A stretch of 64,000 nt of DNA. Source: Parietaria judaica. Lineage: Eukaryota; Streptophyta; Magnoliopsida; Rosales; Urticaceae. The DNA is taken from positions 23,059,056-23,123,055 of the forward strand of contig OX940868.1 of assembly GCA_954871525.1 (NCBI GenBank). The letters are read 5' to 3'. The notes below the pieces were generated by a model, which saw nothing but the letters and a program-made list of their open reading frames with translations, had not been told where the DNA came from and searched no databases. Below are positions 1 to 10,672 of the stretch, piece by piece. The translations under genes were made by a program, and so were the position numbers. Positions within the stretch are counted from its first letter, which is position 1. Each line of letters starts with the position of its first letter.

Positions 1-2165
1 TAAATATTCTATGTAGTGTTGAAATTAGAGTGTAATTGGGAGATGATTCATGATTTCATGTATGAATCTGTCACCATTCATTATACAAATATGCGGAATA
101 TAATATTAAAAGAATATTATAGGATGGATACTACAATTTCTATTATATTAAGAGGTTTGAATTGGACTCAACACCAAAATGTTTTGGTAGTTGGTACTTG
201 GTACTAGTATTTTAGACTTCTTAGAAGTCAAAAAAAGAAGTAAGAACAATGGGGCCGGCCCTTAAATTTTAAGGGCCTCTAAAATATTTTATTTTTTATA
301 TAATTAATTATGTTATTGATGACGTCGTGAAAGAGAAAGACGGGAGAACAGAGGTTTTATAGACTCGAAAATGATAAGAACGGAAGTTTTATAGACTTGT
401 AAGAACAATGGGGCTTGGTCGGCCATTTTCGCCTAAGTTTTTTTATTATTTTTGTTACTGATGATGTCAACGTAAATCAAACAAATAGACGACAAATAGA
501 CTCGAACGACCAAGCCCACGAATATCAAAATAAAATTACATGTAAACACAAATTCTTTGAACATCAACATCGGAAATTCTTATTTTCCTTCTCAGTTTCT
601 CTCTCGAATTACCCGTTCATCTCCTTCATATCATCGGGATTTGCGTTATGCCATCATTGACAGAAACAGTAAAAAAACTAACGAAAAAATAGATGATGTC
701 TACTGATTTACCAAAAAAAAAATATAAACTTAAAATACTTTTGCCACTATTTTTTAAATTAGCTCTATGTCATCTTATTTTTAAAGAACATGGGTATTTT
801 TGCCAATAATAACCCCTGGTAAATATAAGAGAAAGATATATTGCAGGTAAGATTCTCGTGAAAGATCAATATCGCAATCAAATGCAGATTTGAAGATGTT
901 GAAATTTGTCTGTAAGGACCACTTGACTATCCAATTAGCTCCTCAAAGTCTCTGTCTTTCAAGTTTGATCACTATCACCCCACCAGTAAATTCCTTGTTC
1001 ATCATCATCTCGTCGGATTTATATCTATATATATTATATATATACTCACTGTACTGTACTACATATAGCTTTCATGAGAGTCGAAGAGTTGGTACGTGCA
1101 TTAAATATATAGCTAAAATTGAAGAGTTTTACCTCACTGCCTGTGTGATGCCTTGTCAATTCACTTCCTTCAACTAATTTATGGTGTTGTGCCATGCAAC
1201 CATATTTTGATTTTCGAGCAACAAATCTTTTGCTTCTTCTATTTCCTCCAACAATAAATGACCCTCCAAAATTTACCATTCAATTTACTCTAACAACGGG
1301 TAATGCTGCTGTAAATTCTAAATTCACTACCAAATCCGGATTTCGAGTCTCAACTTGTCATTTTAAAAAAAAAATCCCGAAATTCCAGATTATGTAATCC
1401 GCAATCATGATTTAATTTTAATCTAATAGGTTATCACACACGGAAGCGGAAAGATAAATAATATTTGTAAAGATAGTTTGAAAATAAGATTCAAATTTGT
1501 GTTGTCATAAGAAACAAGATTATAAGAGGCTCGTCTAAATGAATACAAATTAGGATCATTTTCTGGGCTTTGATTTCTCAACTACGATGGAGACAATTAA
1601 AGCAAATATTTAATAGAATTAGAATCACTTCCGGATTAGGAAAATATAATTCTCTGTGAAAAAAAGGTGAGAGCAAGAACAAAAAAAATCATAATGTTAA
1701 CTCTGATACTATATTGAATTAATCTGTAATAGGCATGCCTATGATTTTTTTTTTTAAATGGGCGTGGCACTATCGGTCTCAATACACTATCACATTACTA
1801 CATATATTCAGTGCAAAAACATGTAGTACTATTGGCCAAATTTATAATATGTAAAATGGGCACACATTTACATCTCATAGTTAAAACCCTAGTCGCGATG
1901 ATGAATATAATATCTCATTGCATTAAACCCTTAAATTCCCCAAAATTCATTGACTTAAATTAAATAAATAAATAAAATTTCAAGGTGCGACAGTTATATT
2001 TTATGGTCAATCCATTACTAATTAGCAGACTAAAACATGGCTTATGGGAATATTTGATTCATAATACGGTTGAATAATAATAAAATAATAGTAAATTGTT
2101 ACTTTCAGACTGTTGTGGTGTGTTTGGTTCACAAATCACATAAAGACACGCACTCTCTCTCTCTC
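1..2165. other. AT-rich intergenic region upstream of the APT gene
   Basis: I see no supportable gene here; the open frames are short and lack conserved sequence. An imperfect tandem duplication is visible: a block starting at 242 with 'aagaacaatgggg' recurs at 401 with the same downstream order, a period of about 159 bp. A telo-box-like 'aaaccctag' lies near 1885 and 'aaaccctta' near 1925, about 300 bp before the APT start. Their function is not shown by sequence alone. Confidence 0.6.
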
Positions 2166-2172
2166 TATAAAT
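2166..2172 (+). promoter_or_regulatory. TATA box of the APT gene
   Basis: 'tataaat' follows a CT-rich run and lies 82-88 bp before the ATG at 2254. This would give a 5'UTR of roughly 50-60 nt. It also shows that the in-frame ATG at 2113 lies upstream of transcription, so 2254 is the better start. Confidence 0.5.
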
Positions 2173-2253
2173 TCTCTGTTTCGTCACTCTTCTTCGCAAT
2201 CTGCCAGTGGCGCCAGAAACGTGAACCACCTCAGAGAGCCAATTCTCTCGGCA

Positions 2254-3838
2254 ATGTCGGCTTTCAAGGACCAAGATCCCCGCATTCATGGCATCAAAAC
2301 TAAGATTCGCGTCGTCCCAGATTTCCCCAAGCCTGGTAAGCTCTTCTTCTTCTTCTTCCATGGAGCTGGGTTTTCCTTCTCTTCCTCAAGAACCAGTCTT
2401 TCTCGCTGTCCAGGTATCATGTTTCAAGACATCACCACTTTGCTGCTCGATCCCAAAGCCTTCAAGGACACCATTGATCTGTTCGTCGAGAGATACAAAG
2501 GCAAGAACATTTCTGTTGTTGCAGGTAAATATACACTAAAAAAATCTGATCTTTTGAGCTTGTGTGTTCGTTTTGGTATGATGATGATGATGAGGTAGAG
2601 AAGGTGGTGGCTGTGGGGCCCACTTGCTTAGGGCAAAAGTCATAAGTTTTTTAGTGACATTATGAAATAGAAGACTGTATTTTTCTTTGACTATATATAC
2701 ATATATATGCATAATGCATTAGTGGGTTTCTCTCACATAAGCATGTGCTTTTGGATCCAATGGTGGTTGGTGACCTTGTAAATTATCAAAGTGGGACCTG
2801 ACTGTGTTTTGGCTTCATTAGAGTGTTGATTATGTGCTCTCTCTCACTCACTGGAAACTATGAATGAATGAGTTTATAGTGGACAAAAGATGTGTTGGTT
2901 TGATGCCATAGAAAAGAATTGGATAGCCTCCTAATAATCATTATTATGGATATATTGGATTGATGGGCCTTTTTTTATTATTATATTTCAATCAGAAATT
3001 ATTTGGCTTCAACTTTGCACCCATTTGCTGTCTCTTACAACTGTTTCTGTGAAAACTCACATGGTGAAGATGAAACTGATCTCATCAAGAGTAAATACTT
3101 GAGTTAAGATGTTACTTCGATTGAATGGTGTTACAAGTCTTAAGAAAATGTTTGAATTATGGAGTAAAAAGCTCGAAAACAATTCGTTGGACAACTGGAT
3201 TATCTTGCTAAGAACAAGGTTTTCAGGGATAGAAGCTCGGGGTTTCATATTCGGTCCTCCCATTGCGTTGGCGATCGGAGCTAAGTTCGTCCCTCTCCGG
3301 AAACCCAAGAAGTTGCCGGGTAACATGCTTTCTTTTTTCTTTTCTTTTTTCGTTTTTTAACTAGTTACTCCAAACTTAAGCTGATCAACTCTTGATTTCT
3401 GCTCCAGGAGAAGTTATCTTCGAGGAATACACTCTGGAATACGGGAAGGATCGCCTTGAGATGCATGTCGGAGCAGTAGAACGCGGTGAAAAGGCGTTGG
3501 TGGTCGATGATTTAATTGCCACCGGAGGCACACTCGGCGCTGCCATGAATTTATTAGGTACGACGCTGATTTATGTACAAAAAAGTTGCGGAATTTTATT
3601 ATTGTGCTCATGTATTCGTGGTGATTCGTTATACAGAACGCGTCGGAGCAGAAGTAGTTGAATGCGCGTGTGTGATTGAATTACCGGATCTACAGGTCTG
3701 GTATCTCCGAGAAGTGTGAATGATTGTTGGGGCAAGAGCATGATGAGGTTAACGACGGTGTGTTTGTTTATCTGGTTGTTGCAGGGTAGAGACAGATTGA
3801 ACGGAAAGCCACTGTACGTGCTAGTGGAATACCATTGA
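2254..3838 (+). CDS. APT: Adenine phosphoribosyltransferase (short, APT2/3-like form), 6 exons
   Basis: The enzyme converts adenine plus PRPP to AMP in purine salvage, and plant members also convert cytokinin bases to nucleotides. Exons are 2254-2335, 2414-2524, 3227-3319, 3408-3557, 3637-3695 and 3785-3838. All introns are GT-AG and the joined frame is 549 nt, giving 182 aa, the usual size of cytosolic plant APTs. The start is [13 protein letters not shown]; no plastid transit peptide follows a TATA-compatible ATG. Visible conserved parts are [17 protein letters not shown] (about residues 22-38), the [12 protein letters not shown] block, and the PRPP loop [12 protein letters not shown] (126-137) with its Asp pair. 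The C-terminus is LYVLVEYH. A divergent site is Glu97 in LPGEVIF, where relatives often have Lys. The next gene, at 6.3-7.1 kb, lies on the opposite strand. The family call is very secure; the paralogue number is inference. Confidence 0.95.
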
Positions 3839-4831
3839 CGGAATCAATTTCGTAGGCTCAAATGGAATGGCGCGGAGCGTGTACATTTAGAGGCGAATCT
3901 GTCGTCGGATCGGACCGGCATTACTTTAGTGGTTTCATTACTGAGTTTCGGTTTACATGAAAAAAAGGGGGAGAAACATCTGAGCGTTGGCGATTGGACC
4001 CTTTACTTTTACGTAGCAGCATATAGTGCCGATTCCCGGGATTTTTTAAGGAAAAAATGCGATTCTTGGACGACAACTAATTCATTTTTAATTTCAGTTG
4101 CTGCAATGATTAATCTGATATTGCAAACAAACCGTATTCGGTCTGATTCGTCGTTTTGAATATTTCCGCCAGCGACATGTTAGCTCAAGCAGAGCTGAGA
4201 TTGAGCTCAAATGTTTTATCAATTTACTCATTTGGGATTGGTGAGCTCATAGCTGATTAGCAAATCAAATGCATGGTTGCAAATCTCTACTTTTGTTTCT
4301 AAAAATTGAAAGCAAATTTTCTATTTTCTATAAATGAACACAAAATTTCTATAAGAAAATCAGTTCAATTTAGCATTTTCAAAGGGAGATTGATATCTTG
4401 TTGGGCCAAGAGATGAACATTTTGGGCAACTTCTAAAGCCCCTCTTTTCATCTACACTAGTACTACAAATAGTTGATATTTTGTTTGGAGCTTTTTTTCT
4501 TCTTCTTTCGAATGTAATATGCCTCGGAATTCTAGCATATATGTCAACAAGAAGATAAATTAACCATACCAACTTGGATTCTATATGTTGTTGACGGTGA
4601 CTGATTCTCTTGCTCTATCACCTTTTTTTGTTGCAACTTGCAAAGCAAAAACTAGAAAGCTAAATTTGGTTTTATAATTATACACTAATTTTTTATTGTA
4701 CTAATTTTTTTTTTCATTCCGACCATAATACTAAATTTTTACACCAAAATGAATATTCTTTTTATATTAATAAATGAAATTTACTCTTTACTTCTTAATT
4801 TAGAGATAATTGCGGCATAAAAATTCTAAAG
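3839..4831. other. Intergenic, APT 3' flank
   Basis: This stretch holds the APT 3'UTR and AT-rich spacer. I found no gene. A stretch near 4804-4818 (gagataattgcggcat) resembles the terminus of the foldback element at 40358-40794 and may be a relic of that family. Confidence 0.4.
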
Positions 4832-5497
4832 TGTTGGTGACGTACTCGGCGATGTCGGCAACGCGCTTGGTGTTCTCGACGGTGTGAGTGAGTGTCCAAG
4901 AGAATGAGTCGGATGTTTTGAGTGATGGGCCTCAACGTGAAACTCTTTTGTGTGTGTGTATTGTTGGTGAAAAATGTGATCCTTGTACATGGGCCTTAGC
5001 CCTCTATTTATAATAAGCTAAATTATTCAAATCAGTCCTCATAAATGAGTTGTTACAATTGTGCTTGATTCCCTCATAATGTCCGTAATGGCATCGTTGT
5101 AATCGTGGGTGTAACCGTCGTCGTCAATCTCCAAGAGCATCGCTTGCACCACGCTGATTGCTTCAGTCACACCTCTGGTCTCTGTCGTCTATATATTGGG
5201 CCTCGTCGGCGAGGATGTGTCTTGTCGCCGATTTAGCCGTCGCTTTTACTATTTGTTGGCGATGATGTTTCATCGATGAAGTTGTGTCGTGGCACGTTCT
5301 CTTGTTGGCTAGGGTCTTCATCGCTCTCCTTCGTCGTTGTTCTCTTCGTCGCTTGTCTAACTATGAACCCCTTTGAGTAGGTCAACTGGACTTGTATGGA
5401 TATTGGGCCTTTGTGATTGTAGCCCAAATCTTTGAACGACAGAGATAAATTTCGTCGTAACACTATAAATTGTCGTAGACGAAATCGTACCTCAACA
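4832..5497 (-). mobile_element. Solo-LTR-like unit
   Basis: Read on the minus strand, this 666-bp block begins TGTTGAGG and ends CACCAACA, the TG...CA form of an LTR. It contains a strong TATA motif (plus-strand 'ctatttataata' near 5009) followed by a pyrimidine-rich leader, as in an LTR promoter. No primer-binding site follows, so it would be a solo LTR. The flanking 5-mers (taaag and gaact) do not match. It may therefore be old, rearranged or wrongly bounded. Confidence 0.4.
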
Positions 5498-6272
5498 GAA
5501 CTCAAATTATAGGTTACTCAAACCCGCTTTTTAAATTAATTTTAAGTTTTTTTTTTTAGTTTTTTTTTATTAAGAACTTTTCTCATCTTTAAATATATTT
5601 ATGCTAATTTTTCATATTTTTGTAACTTAATATGTATATTTTAATAAAAATATTTAACATTAAAAGTATTTTTCTAATAAAAAATAAGATTTATTTATTT
5701 ATTTATTAATTAATCCGAATTTTAAATTTGGATTATGATATTAAATCCGCTACCCGGGGTAGCCTACCCCTAGCCCTTAAGCATCGTGAGAGGCTGAGAG
5801 CAAAAGGGAGTGGAATCACGAGATGAACATTCTGAAGCTATAACCACGAGCTTCTCTCTCTCTAGTGAGAACCGGAAATCACAGGTTTGACAATAAAATT
5901 GATTAACGAATCACTTACTCTTGTATTATTGCATTTGCACCCAATAATCTCATCTTCACCATTAACTCTCAAATATTCGTTCATCTGAATTACTCATCTA
6001 CATTCAAGGTTCTTCCTTTGAATTAGAATTAAGAAAGAAAACGCATCAACATTCTATATATAATAACGTTACTTAATCATTCATCAACACCATTTTTCCA
6101 TAATCATATATAATAAAATAGTGTTGATAAATGCAAGTGGAAAATAAAAGCATTCATCACCGCATCATCAACCCCTCCCAAAACCAAAAACAAAAATAAA
6201 AATATAAGACAAGAAAACTTACAAATTAAAAAGAAAAGAAAAAAAAAGGAAAGATGTGTTAATTTTTTTTAA
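5498..6272. other. Intergenic, downstream of the ADP-ribosylation-fold gene
   Basis: AT-rich sequence with no gene. Around 5730-5780 a CCGG-rich end, 'ctacccggggtagcctaccc' and then cctag, resembles the ends of the hAT-like elements elsewhere in the window. I could not find its partner end. Confidence 0.35.
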
Positions 6273-7130
6273 TTACAAATTGTAGATGATCAGAAAGCAA
6301 GGCAAAACGGCACGCGAGTCAAACACGATCAACTCGCCGTTGTCCCCACTCACCGAATCAAACCCGACCCGTCCGCCGAGCAGCGACTCCAGCCCGACAG
6401 GCTCCGAGACCCGGCCCGCTACCACCCGGCACACGAGCATTGCCCTCACGCCTCTCCCCCCGCCGGCGTTCTCGTGGGCCCCGCCGCTCCCGGAGTACGT
6501 GCAGATCGACGCGCCTCCCTTCCCGCCGGGGAACACCCACGCGCCCCCGCACGCGTCGTACGAGGTGGGGCCCAGGCAGTGGAACCCCATCACCTCGTTC
6601 CCGTCCGCCAAGCACCGCGAGTTCTCGGCAGGGTCGCCGCCAGACCCGGCCCTGCACCGCACGACTTCCCGGTACTCCTCGAACCGGGTCGCAGCCCGCG
6701 ACCCGTTCTGCACCTTGAATATCATCTCCACCCGACCCACGAACGCCTTCGGGCCCCAGCTCGTGTGGAAGATGATCTCCACCACGTTCCGCGACGGGTG
6801 GCCCTCGGGCAGCTCGGTCAGCGCGGGCACGCACTGGTCGTGGGTTCGGGTCGGGCGATGGATCCGTGTCCTGGTCTCTGGACCCAGAGACGAGAGAGAC
6901 TCGGGTCTTCTCTCCGGTCGAGAGCTCTTGGGTTTCGTCGACCCGGGTTTTTTGGGTTTCGACCCGGATTTCTTGGCCTTCCGTTGGGTCGTGTCGATGA
7001 CGTCCTTGATGCTCTGAACGCTGTGTCTGCAACTCGCGCTTGGGATTAGGGTTTTGGGCTTCGGGTTGTAAACGACGTCGTCGAAAGCTCTGGATTTGCA
7101 TTGCAGAGACTTCATCCAACCACTCGCCAT
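6273..7130 (-). CDS. Plant C2H2-like / ADP-ribosylation-fold family protein, intronless
   Basis: A single uninterrupted frame of 285 aa starts at MASGWMKSLQCKSRAFDDV and ends FLIIYNL. The N-terminal 100 residues are basic and low in complexity (KKSGSKPKKPGSTKPKSS). The conserved core starts near residue 110 with GHPSRNVVEIIFHTSW, then VEMIFKVQNG, RFEEYREVVR, NEVMGFHCLGPT and ICTYSGSGGAHE, and ends DSRAVLPCFL. This core is the plant family often labelled 'C2H2-like zinc finger protein', for which a PARP-catalytic-like (ADP-ribosylation) fold has been predicted. This member has no N-terminal zinc finger, so it is a short form. Enzymatic activity is unproven for the family. The frame is strongly GC-biased, which produces long antisense frames that I regard as shadows. 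A minus-strand TATA-like 'atttataatac' lies near 7290-7305. Confidence 0.85.
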   Translation of the reverse strand: MASGWMKSLQCKSRAFDDVVYNPKPKTLIPSASCRHSVQSIKDVIDTTQRKAKKSGSKPKKPGSTKPKSSRPERRPESLSSLGPETRTRIHRPTRTHDQCVPALTELPEGHPSRNVVEIIFHTSWGPKAFVGRVEMIFKVQNGSRAATRFEEYREVVRCRAGSGGDPAENSRCLADGNEVMGFHCLGPTSYDACGGAWVFPGGKGGASICTYSGSGGAHENAGGGRGVRAMLVCRVVAGRVSEPVGLESLLGGRVGFDSVSGDNGELIVFDSRAVLPCFLIIYNL

Positions 7131-8516
7131 TGACGGACCTTCAGAAGAAAAAGCACTGAACTTTATCTCTCTCTCCTGTGTTCTTCTTGAGAATGCAATG
7201 TGCGAATGTTTCGAGCTTTGCTTCTCATGTCTGAGAGAAAGAAGAGAGAGAATGGGAGAGCAACAATGGCGGGTTCATAAATGGGGCTGTGTATTATAAA
7301 TATTTTAAATTTTATGTGGAAATGACGATGATGCCCTTCTGAGAGTTTTGGAATTACCCACGTGGAAATCTGTCTCATTTGATCATGGGACTGAGGAGGG
7401 ACATAAATACATATATCGTGGTTTGTCTTTCTCATTGTTTCGCAATATTTAAATGTGCAAGAAAACAAAAGAAGGAAATGAGAAGGGCAGAATGGTAATT
7501 TGGAGGCTAGTTGGTGGCCTCTCTCTGGGTCTGGCTATTTTGTGTTGGCCTTGGTGTTTGCATGCATGCACTTTAATGCTTTGGATTTTTGCAAAGTAAT
7601 CTCATAATATTTGTTTTTGTTGTTTAATATTCTGGGTTTCAAAACCTAATTAATTAAGAAATGGATTTTAATTCTTCGGTTAACGAGCATTCAGTAGTGC
7701 CATTATTTCCTTCTCATCGGTTATTGGTTAAGAATTTGAAAGTTTCATCGCTTTGAAATTCTTGTTATTTGATTATAACGGAATAAAATTAAGTAATTAT
7801 CAAGCGCATTCAATATTATGGAATTGGATCATGGATGGTTCAACATTATAGCTCAACAACATGAATCTCTTCTCTTTCGTTTTTGTTTTTTATTTTTCCA
7901 TTATTGATTTGATTACATTACCAACAACAAATGAGGAAATAGAAATATCGAATGACTGACAGTATTAAGTGGAAATGGCATGATGAGGGAAACAAAAGCA
8001 AAATGTGTAATGGTCACGAAACTTTTGTATTTTCTCTCTTGGTTTCCACTTCCATTGTTTGTAATTGTATTAGTATATGTGTATAAATATATGATAATAC
8101 CGGTAAAAGTTCTCAAGTGTTACATATTTAGGGCGACATATATTTCAAACTTTGAGATGTTAGTAGTCTTCTGTTTATGCAACGTGTTAAGTATAAAAAT
8201 CAACTAGTTTCTGTAACATCTATCTATTTATCAATTTGAGCTAAAATAATAACAATCCTTTATACTAAAAAAAAGTGTTTTTTATTTATCTATTTACCCT
8301 ACAATTTGAGTCTACTATACAAAAGCTTGAGTGCAATGATAATACCGAAGAAATAGAGACCCGTATATTTCGGCTGTCTTTTTAATGGGTCACATAATTA
8401 TTAATTATCAGTTAAATATATCCTTTAATGTAGCCTATACTTTCTCATTTCCACAAATTACTACTCTTCTTGACCAGCAATTTCAGATTTTACAATATCA
8501 TGATAAAATAAAGCAA
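7131..8516. other. Intergenic, includes promoter side of the minus-strand gene
   Basis: The first 200 bp hold the presumed 5'UTR and promoter of the 285-aa gene. The rest is AT-rich with no supportable coding region. The short open frames near 7.9-8.2 kb have no recognisable domains. Confidence 0.5.
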
Positions 8517-9143
8517 TCTAAACGTCGGGGTTTTTAAGGGTAATAGCCAATTTTGAAAGTGAGTTTAGCAAAATAGTCAAACTTTGATTAATTTTGTAAA
8601 CTAGCCAATTAACTATTTAAGTGAATTTCTAATTACATTATTACCCTTAATAATTAAAAACAAAATTAAAAATAAATAAAAAAACAAAACGTATTTTATG
8701 TATAATTGATTTGGTCAACATTAATTACATCAATTAAATAATTAACACCTTAATTGCCTTATATATTACACGTTTTAAAATTATTAATCATTGCTATTAT
8801 TATGGAGATTGCTATTATTATGGAAAGTAAATCCACATTTTTAGGTTTTCAATTTCGAATTTAATTGCTGAAATTAATATAAAAACCCACTTTTAATTTC
8901 GGTTAATATTTTTATTGTGTTAATCAACATAAATTAACAACGAATTAACGTAAATCAACAACGAATCAACGTAAATTAATAACGAATCAACGTAAATTAA
9001 CAATAAAAAATATTATTCATATTAAAATGTAAATACAATAATCAAATATTTTAAATACAAAAAATAATCTCTCTCTTTCTCTCTCCCGTAAGACCGCCGA
9101 AGCTTCGCCGTCGATCACCGTGGCCTCCGTGTTTCCGAGCGCG

Positions 9144-9212
9144 CAACCCGTCGGAGTACTTGTTGGTGAGGCACGACCCGACGGTCTCCATACCCGCACT
9201 ACACGTGAAATT
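9144..9212 (-). pseudogene. Captured fragment resembling serine hydroxymethyltransferase
   Basis: The minus-strand translation contains [20 protein letters not shown] followed by DGL. This resembles the conserved SHMT block [26 protein letters not shown], nearest to plastid-type plant SHMT in [10 protein letters not shown]. The match ends after DGL, where the reading frame appears to shift; the next stretch, about 9090-9143, still looks GC-rich and exon-like. It lies inside the Mutator-like element, as expected for a captured exon. It is not a functional gene. The identification is from memory of the family motif. Confidence 0.5.
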
Positions 9213-9429
9213 GACGAAGAAGGATAAACTGAAATAAACACAAATTAACAAACACAAATGTACAGTAAATAAAACAAAATTTATATTAAAAAAATAATCA
9301 TAATCAGTAAACTAAAATACACACAGATTAAAGACATTAATATGGATCTACAACAAATTAAATCAAATGATTTTTTAAATTAAAAAATTAAACATTACTA
9401 AACCGAATTAACATGAATTAATGAACATC

Positions 9430-9800
9430 AACACGAATTAATTCACCGACTCCGTTGATGGCAGTCGGAGCTTGAAAGTGCGTGCAGAGGTGGTGGGTGG
9501 TGTTCAAACCCAGATTCGACGCTTCAGAGAGAAGGCGATGCCTATTAGACTCCTACCTCGGTGATTGAGCGCAAAAACAGACTCCACGAAATCCTCGACG
9601 AACTCCGCGACTTCTCCGCCGGCGACATCATCTCCATCGACGACGGATCGGCAGAGCGATCCCGCGCGGCACAGATCGAAGGTGAGTTGTGGACGGAGAC
9701 TCTCCTCCGTAGGTCGGAGATGACCGGGACGGCGTGCTTCGCCGCCGCGCTGTCCGCCATGGCCGACAAAGCTCGGAGGAGAGAGAGAAGCTTTGGTTAT
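9430..9800 (+). other. GC-rich gene-like segment inside Mutator-like copy 1
   Basis: A GC-rich block in an AT-rich element translates without stops from about 9561 (no ATG; first codon GTG) as ...NRLHEILDELRDFSAGDII... and ...ELWTETLLRRSEMTGTACF.... I do not recognise the source gene. Its beginning (about 9440-9500) is shared with Mutator-like copy 2 (gactccattgatggcg... near 56877 and 60035). It may be a captured host fragment or the family's own internal region. Confidence 0.4.
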
Positions 9801-9830
9801 GGTTCAAAGAGAGAAGAAGAAGAATGGCTC

Positions 9831-9832
<2 letters not shown>

Positions 9833-9868
<36 letters not shown>
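9833..9868. repeat. (GA)n microsatellite
   Basis: About 18 uninterrupted GA dinucleotides just right of the GC-rich segment inside the Mutator-like element. Confidence 0.9.
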
Positions 9869-9872
<4 letters not shown>

Positions 9873-10119
9873 TGATTCAAAATTTGTAATTAAATTCCAA
9901 AATTTGTGCACAATTAATCATACCATGATTTGTGGGATAATGATAATTACCAATTTAATTAATTACGAAATTGATTAATTAAAGGGTATTTTAGTATTAA
10001 AATTTGAATTAAATGTGACACCTCATGTTAATTGGCTAGTTTACAAAATTAACCAAAGTTTGGCTCTTTTGCAAAATCAAAATTTCAATTTGGCTATTTG
10101 GTGCAATTTCTCTAAACGT

Positions 10120-10655
10120 TATATCTTCTAGATTTGCGTCTTTTTTTTTTTTTTTGGAAAAGAATACTAGATTTCCTTTTAGAAGGAGCGTTTTCATAAT
10201 ATATAATCATCATCATTATCTTATTCTTTTGAACTTGACATCCATACTTTTTCTTTCTTCCCTTGGCATTTAAGATACATATTCTACAAGTTTTGTGTTG
10301 TCCAAGTTGGTGAGAAGCTAGCTAATTCATAAAGTCTGGTTATGATCTAATTTTGAATTATTATTTTCATGGCTTAGCTTTGCTGCTCCTTTTGGTCAAA
10401 GAAACAAACAATTAAATTACCCTCTAAAGTCTTCAATGTAACAGAAAAGGCACACCTCAATAAATTATTAATTATTCATTCCTCAACTATACCTTTCATT
10501 TCACTTGTCAAATCAATAAATATTTATTAACCCCATTAAATGTCCCATATATATATATATACATATTTGGGATACTATGGTCATTTTTCAGCAAAACATT
10601 TTTTAATGATGCCCTAATAATAATCAAGAGAAGAGAAGAAGAAGAAGGAGACCGA
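10120..10655. other. Short AT-rich spacer between two transposons
   Basis: No gene is seen. It contains a T-run near 10141 and an AT microsatellite near 10550. It separates the Mutator-like element from the LINE. Confidence 0.6.
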
Positions 10656-10672
10656 ATCTTTTATAGGAGTTT
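10656..10672. repeat. LINE target-site duplication, 3' side
   Basis: The 17-mer atcttttataggagttt here is repeated exactly at 13254-13270, bracketing the LINE. The last three T's merge with the poly(T) that is the inverted poly(A) tail. Confidence 0.9.

Larger units (their letters stand above)
8526..10110. mobile_element. Mutator-like element (copy 1), Pack-MULE-like
   Basis: The 1,585-bp unit is flanked by a perfect 9-bp direct repeat, tctaaacgt, at 8517-8525 and 10111-10119, the size made by Mutator superfamily transposition. The ends form imperfect terminal inverted repeats of roughly 110-130 bp. Both contain 'aatagccaa' and then 'taattttgtaaactagccaa', the right copy inverted. Inside are AT-rich repeats of the type 'aacgaatcaacgtaaatta' (8940-9000), a GC-rich gene-like fragment on the minus strand (9144-9212) and another GC-rich stretch on the plus strand (about 9430-9790). 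No transposase is visible, so it is non-autonomous. A related copy lies at 55344-60593. Confidence 0.7.

Noticed and set aside
2113..2253. In-frame N-terminal extension of APT as a possible organelle targeting peptide
   Set aside because: The upstream ATG precedes the TATA box at 2166, and the 182-aa form is a normal cytosolic APT.
6286..7049. Long plus-strand and other-frame ORFs (up to 253 aa) over the 285-aa gene
   Set aside because: They mirror a GC-rich coding frame whose protein has clear family conservation; the alternatives are Arg/Pro-rich with no domains.
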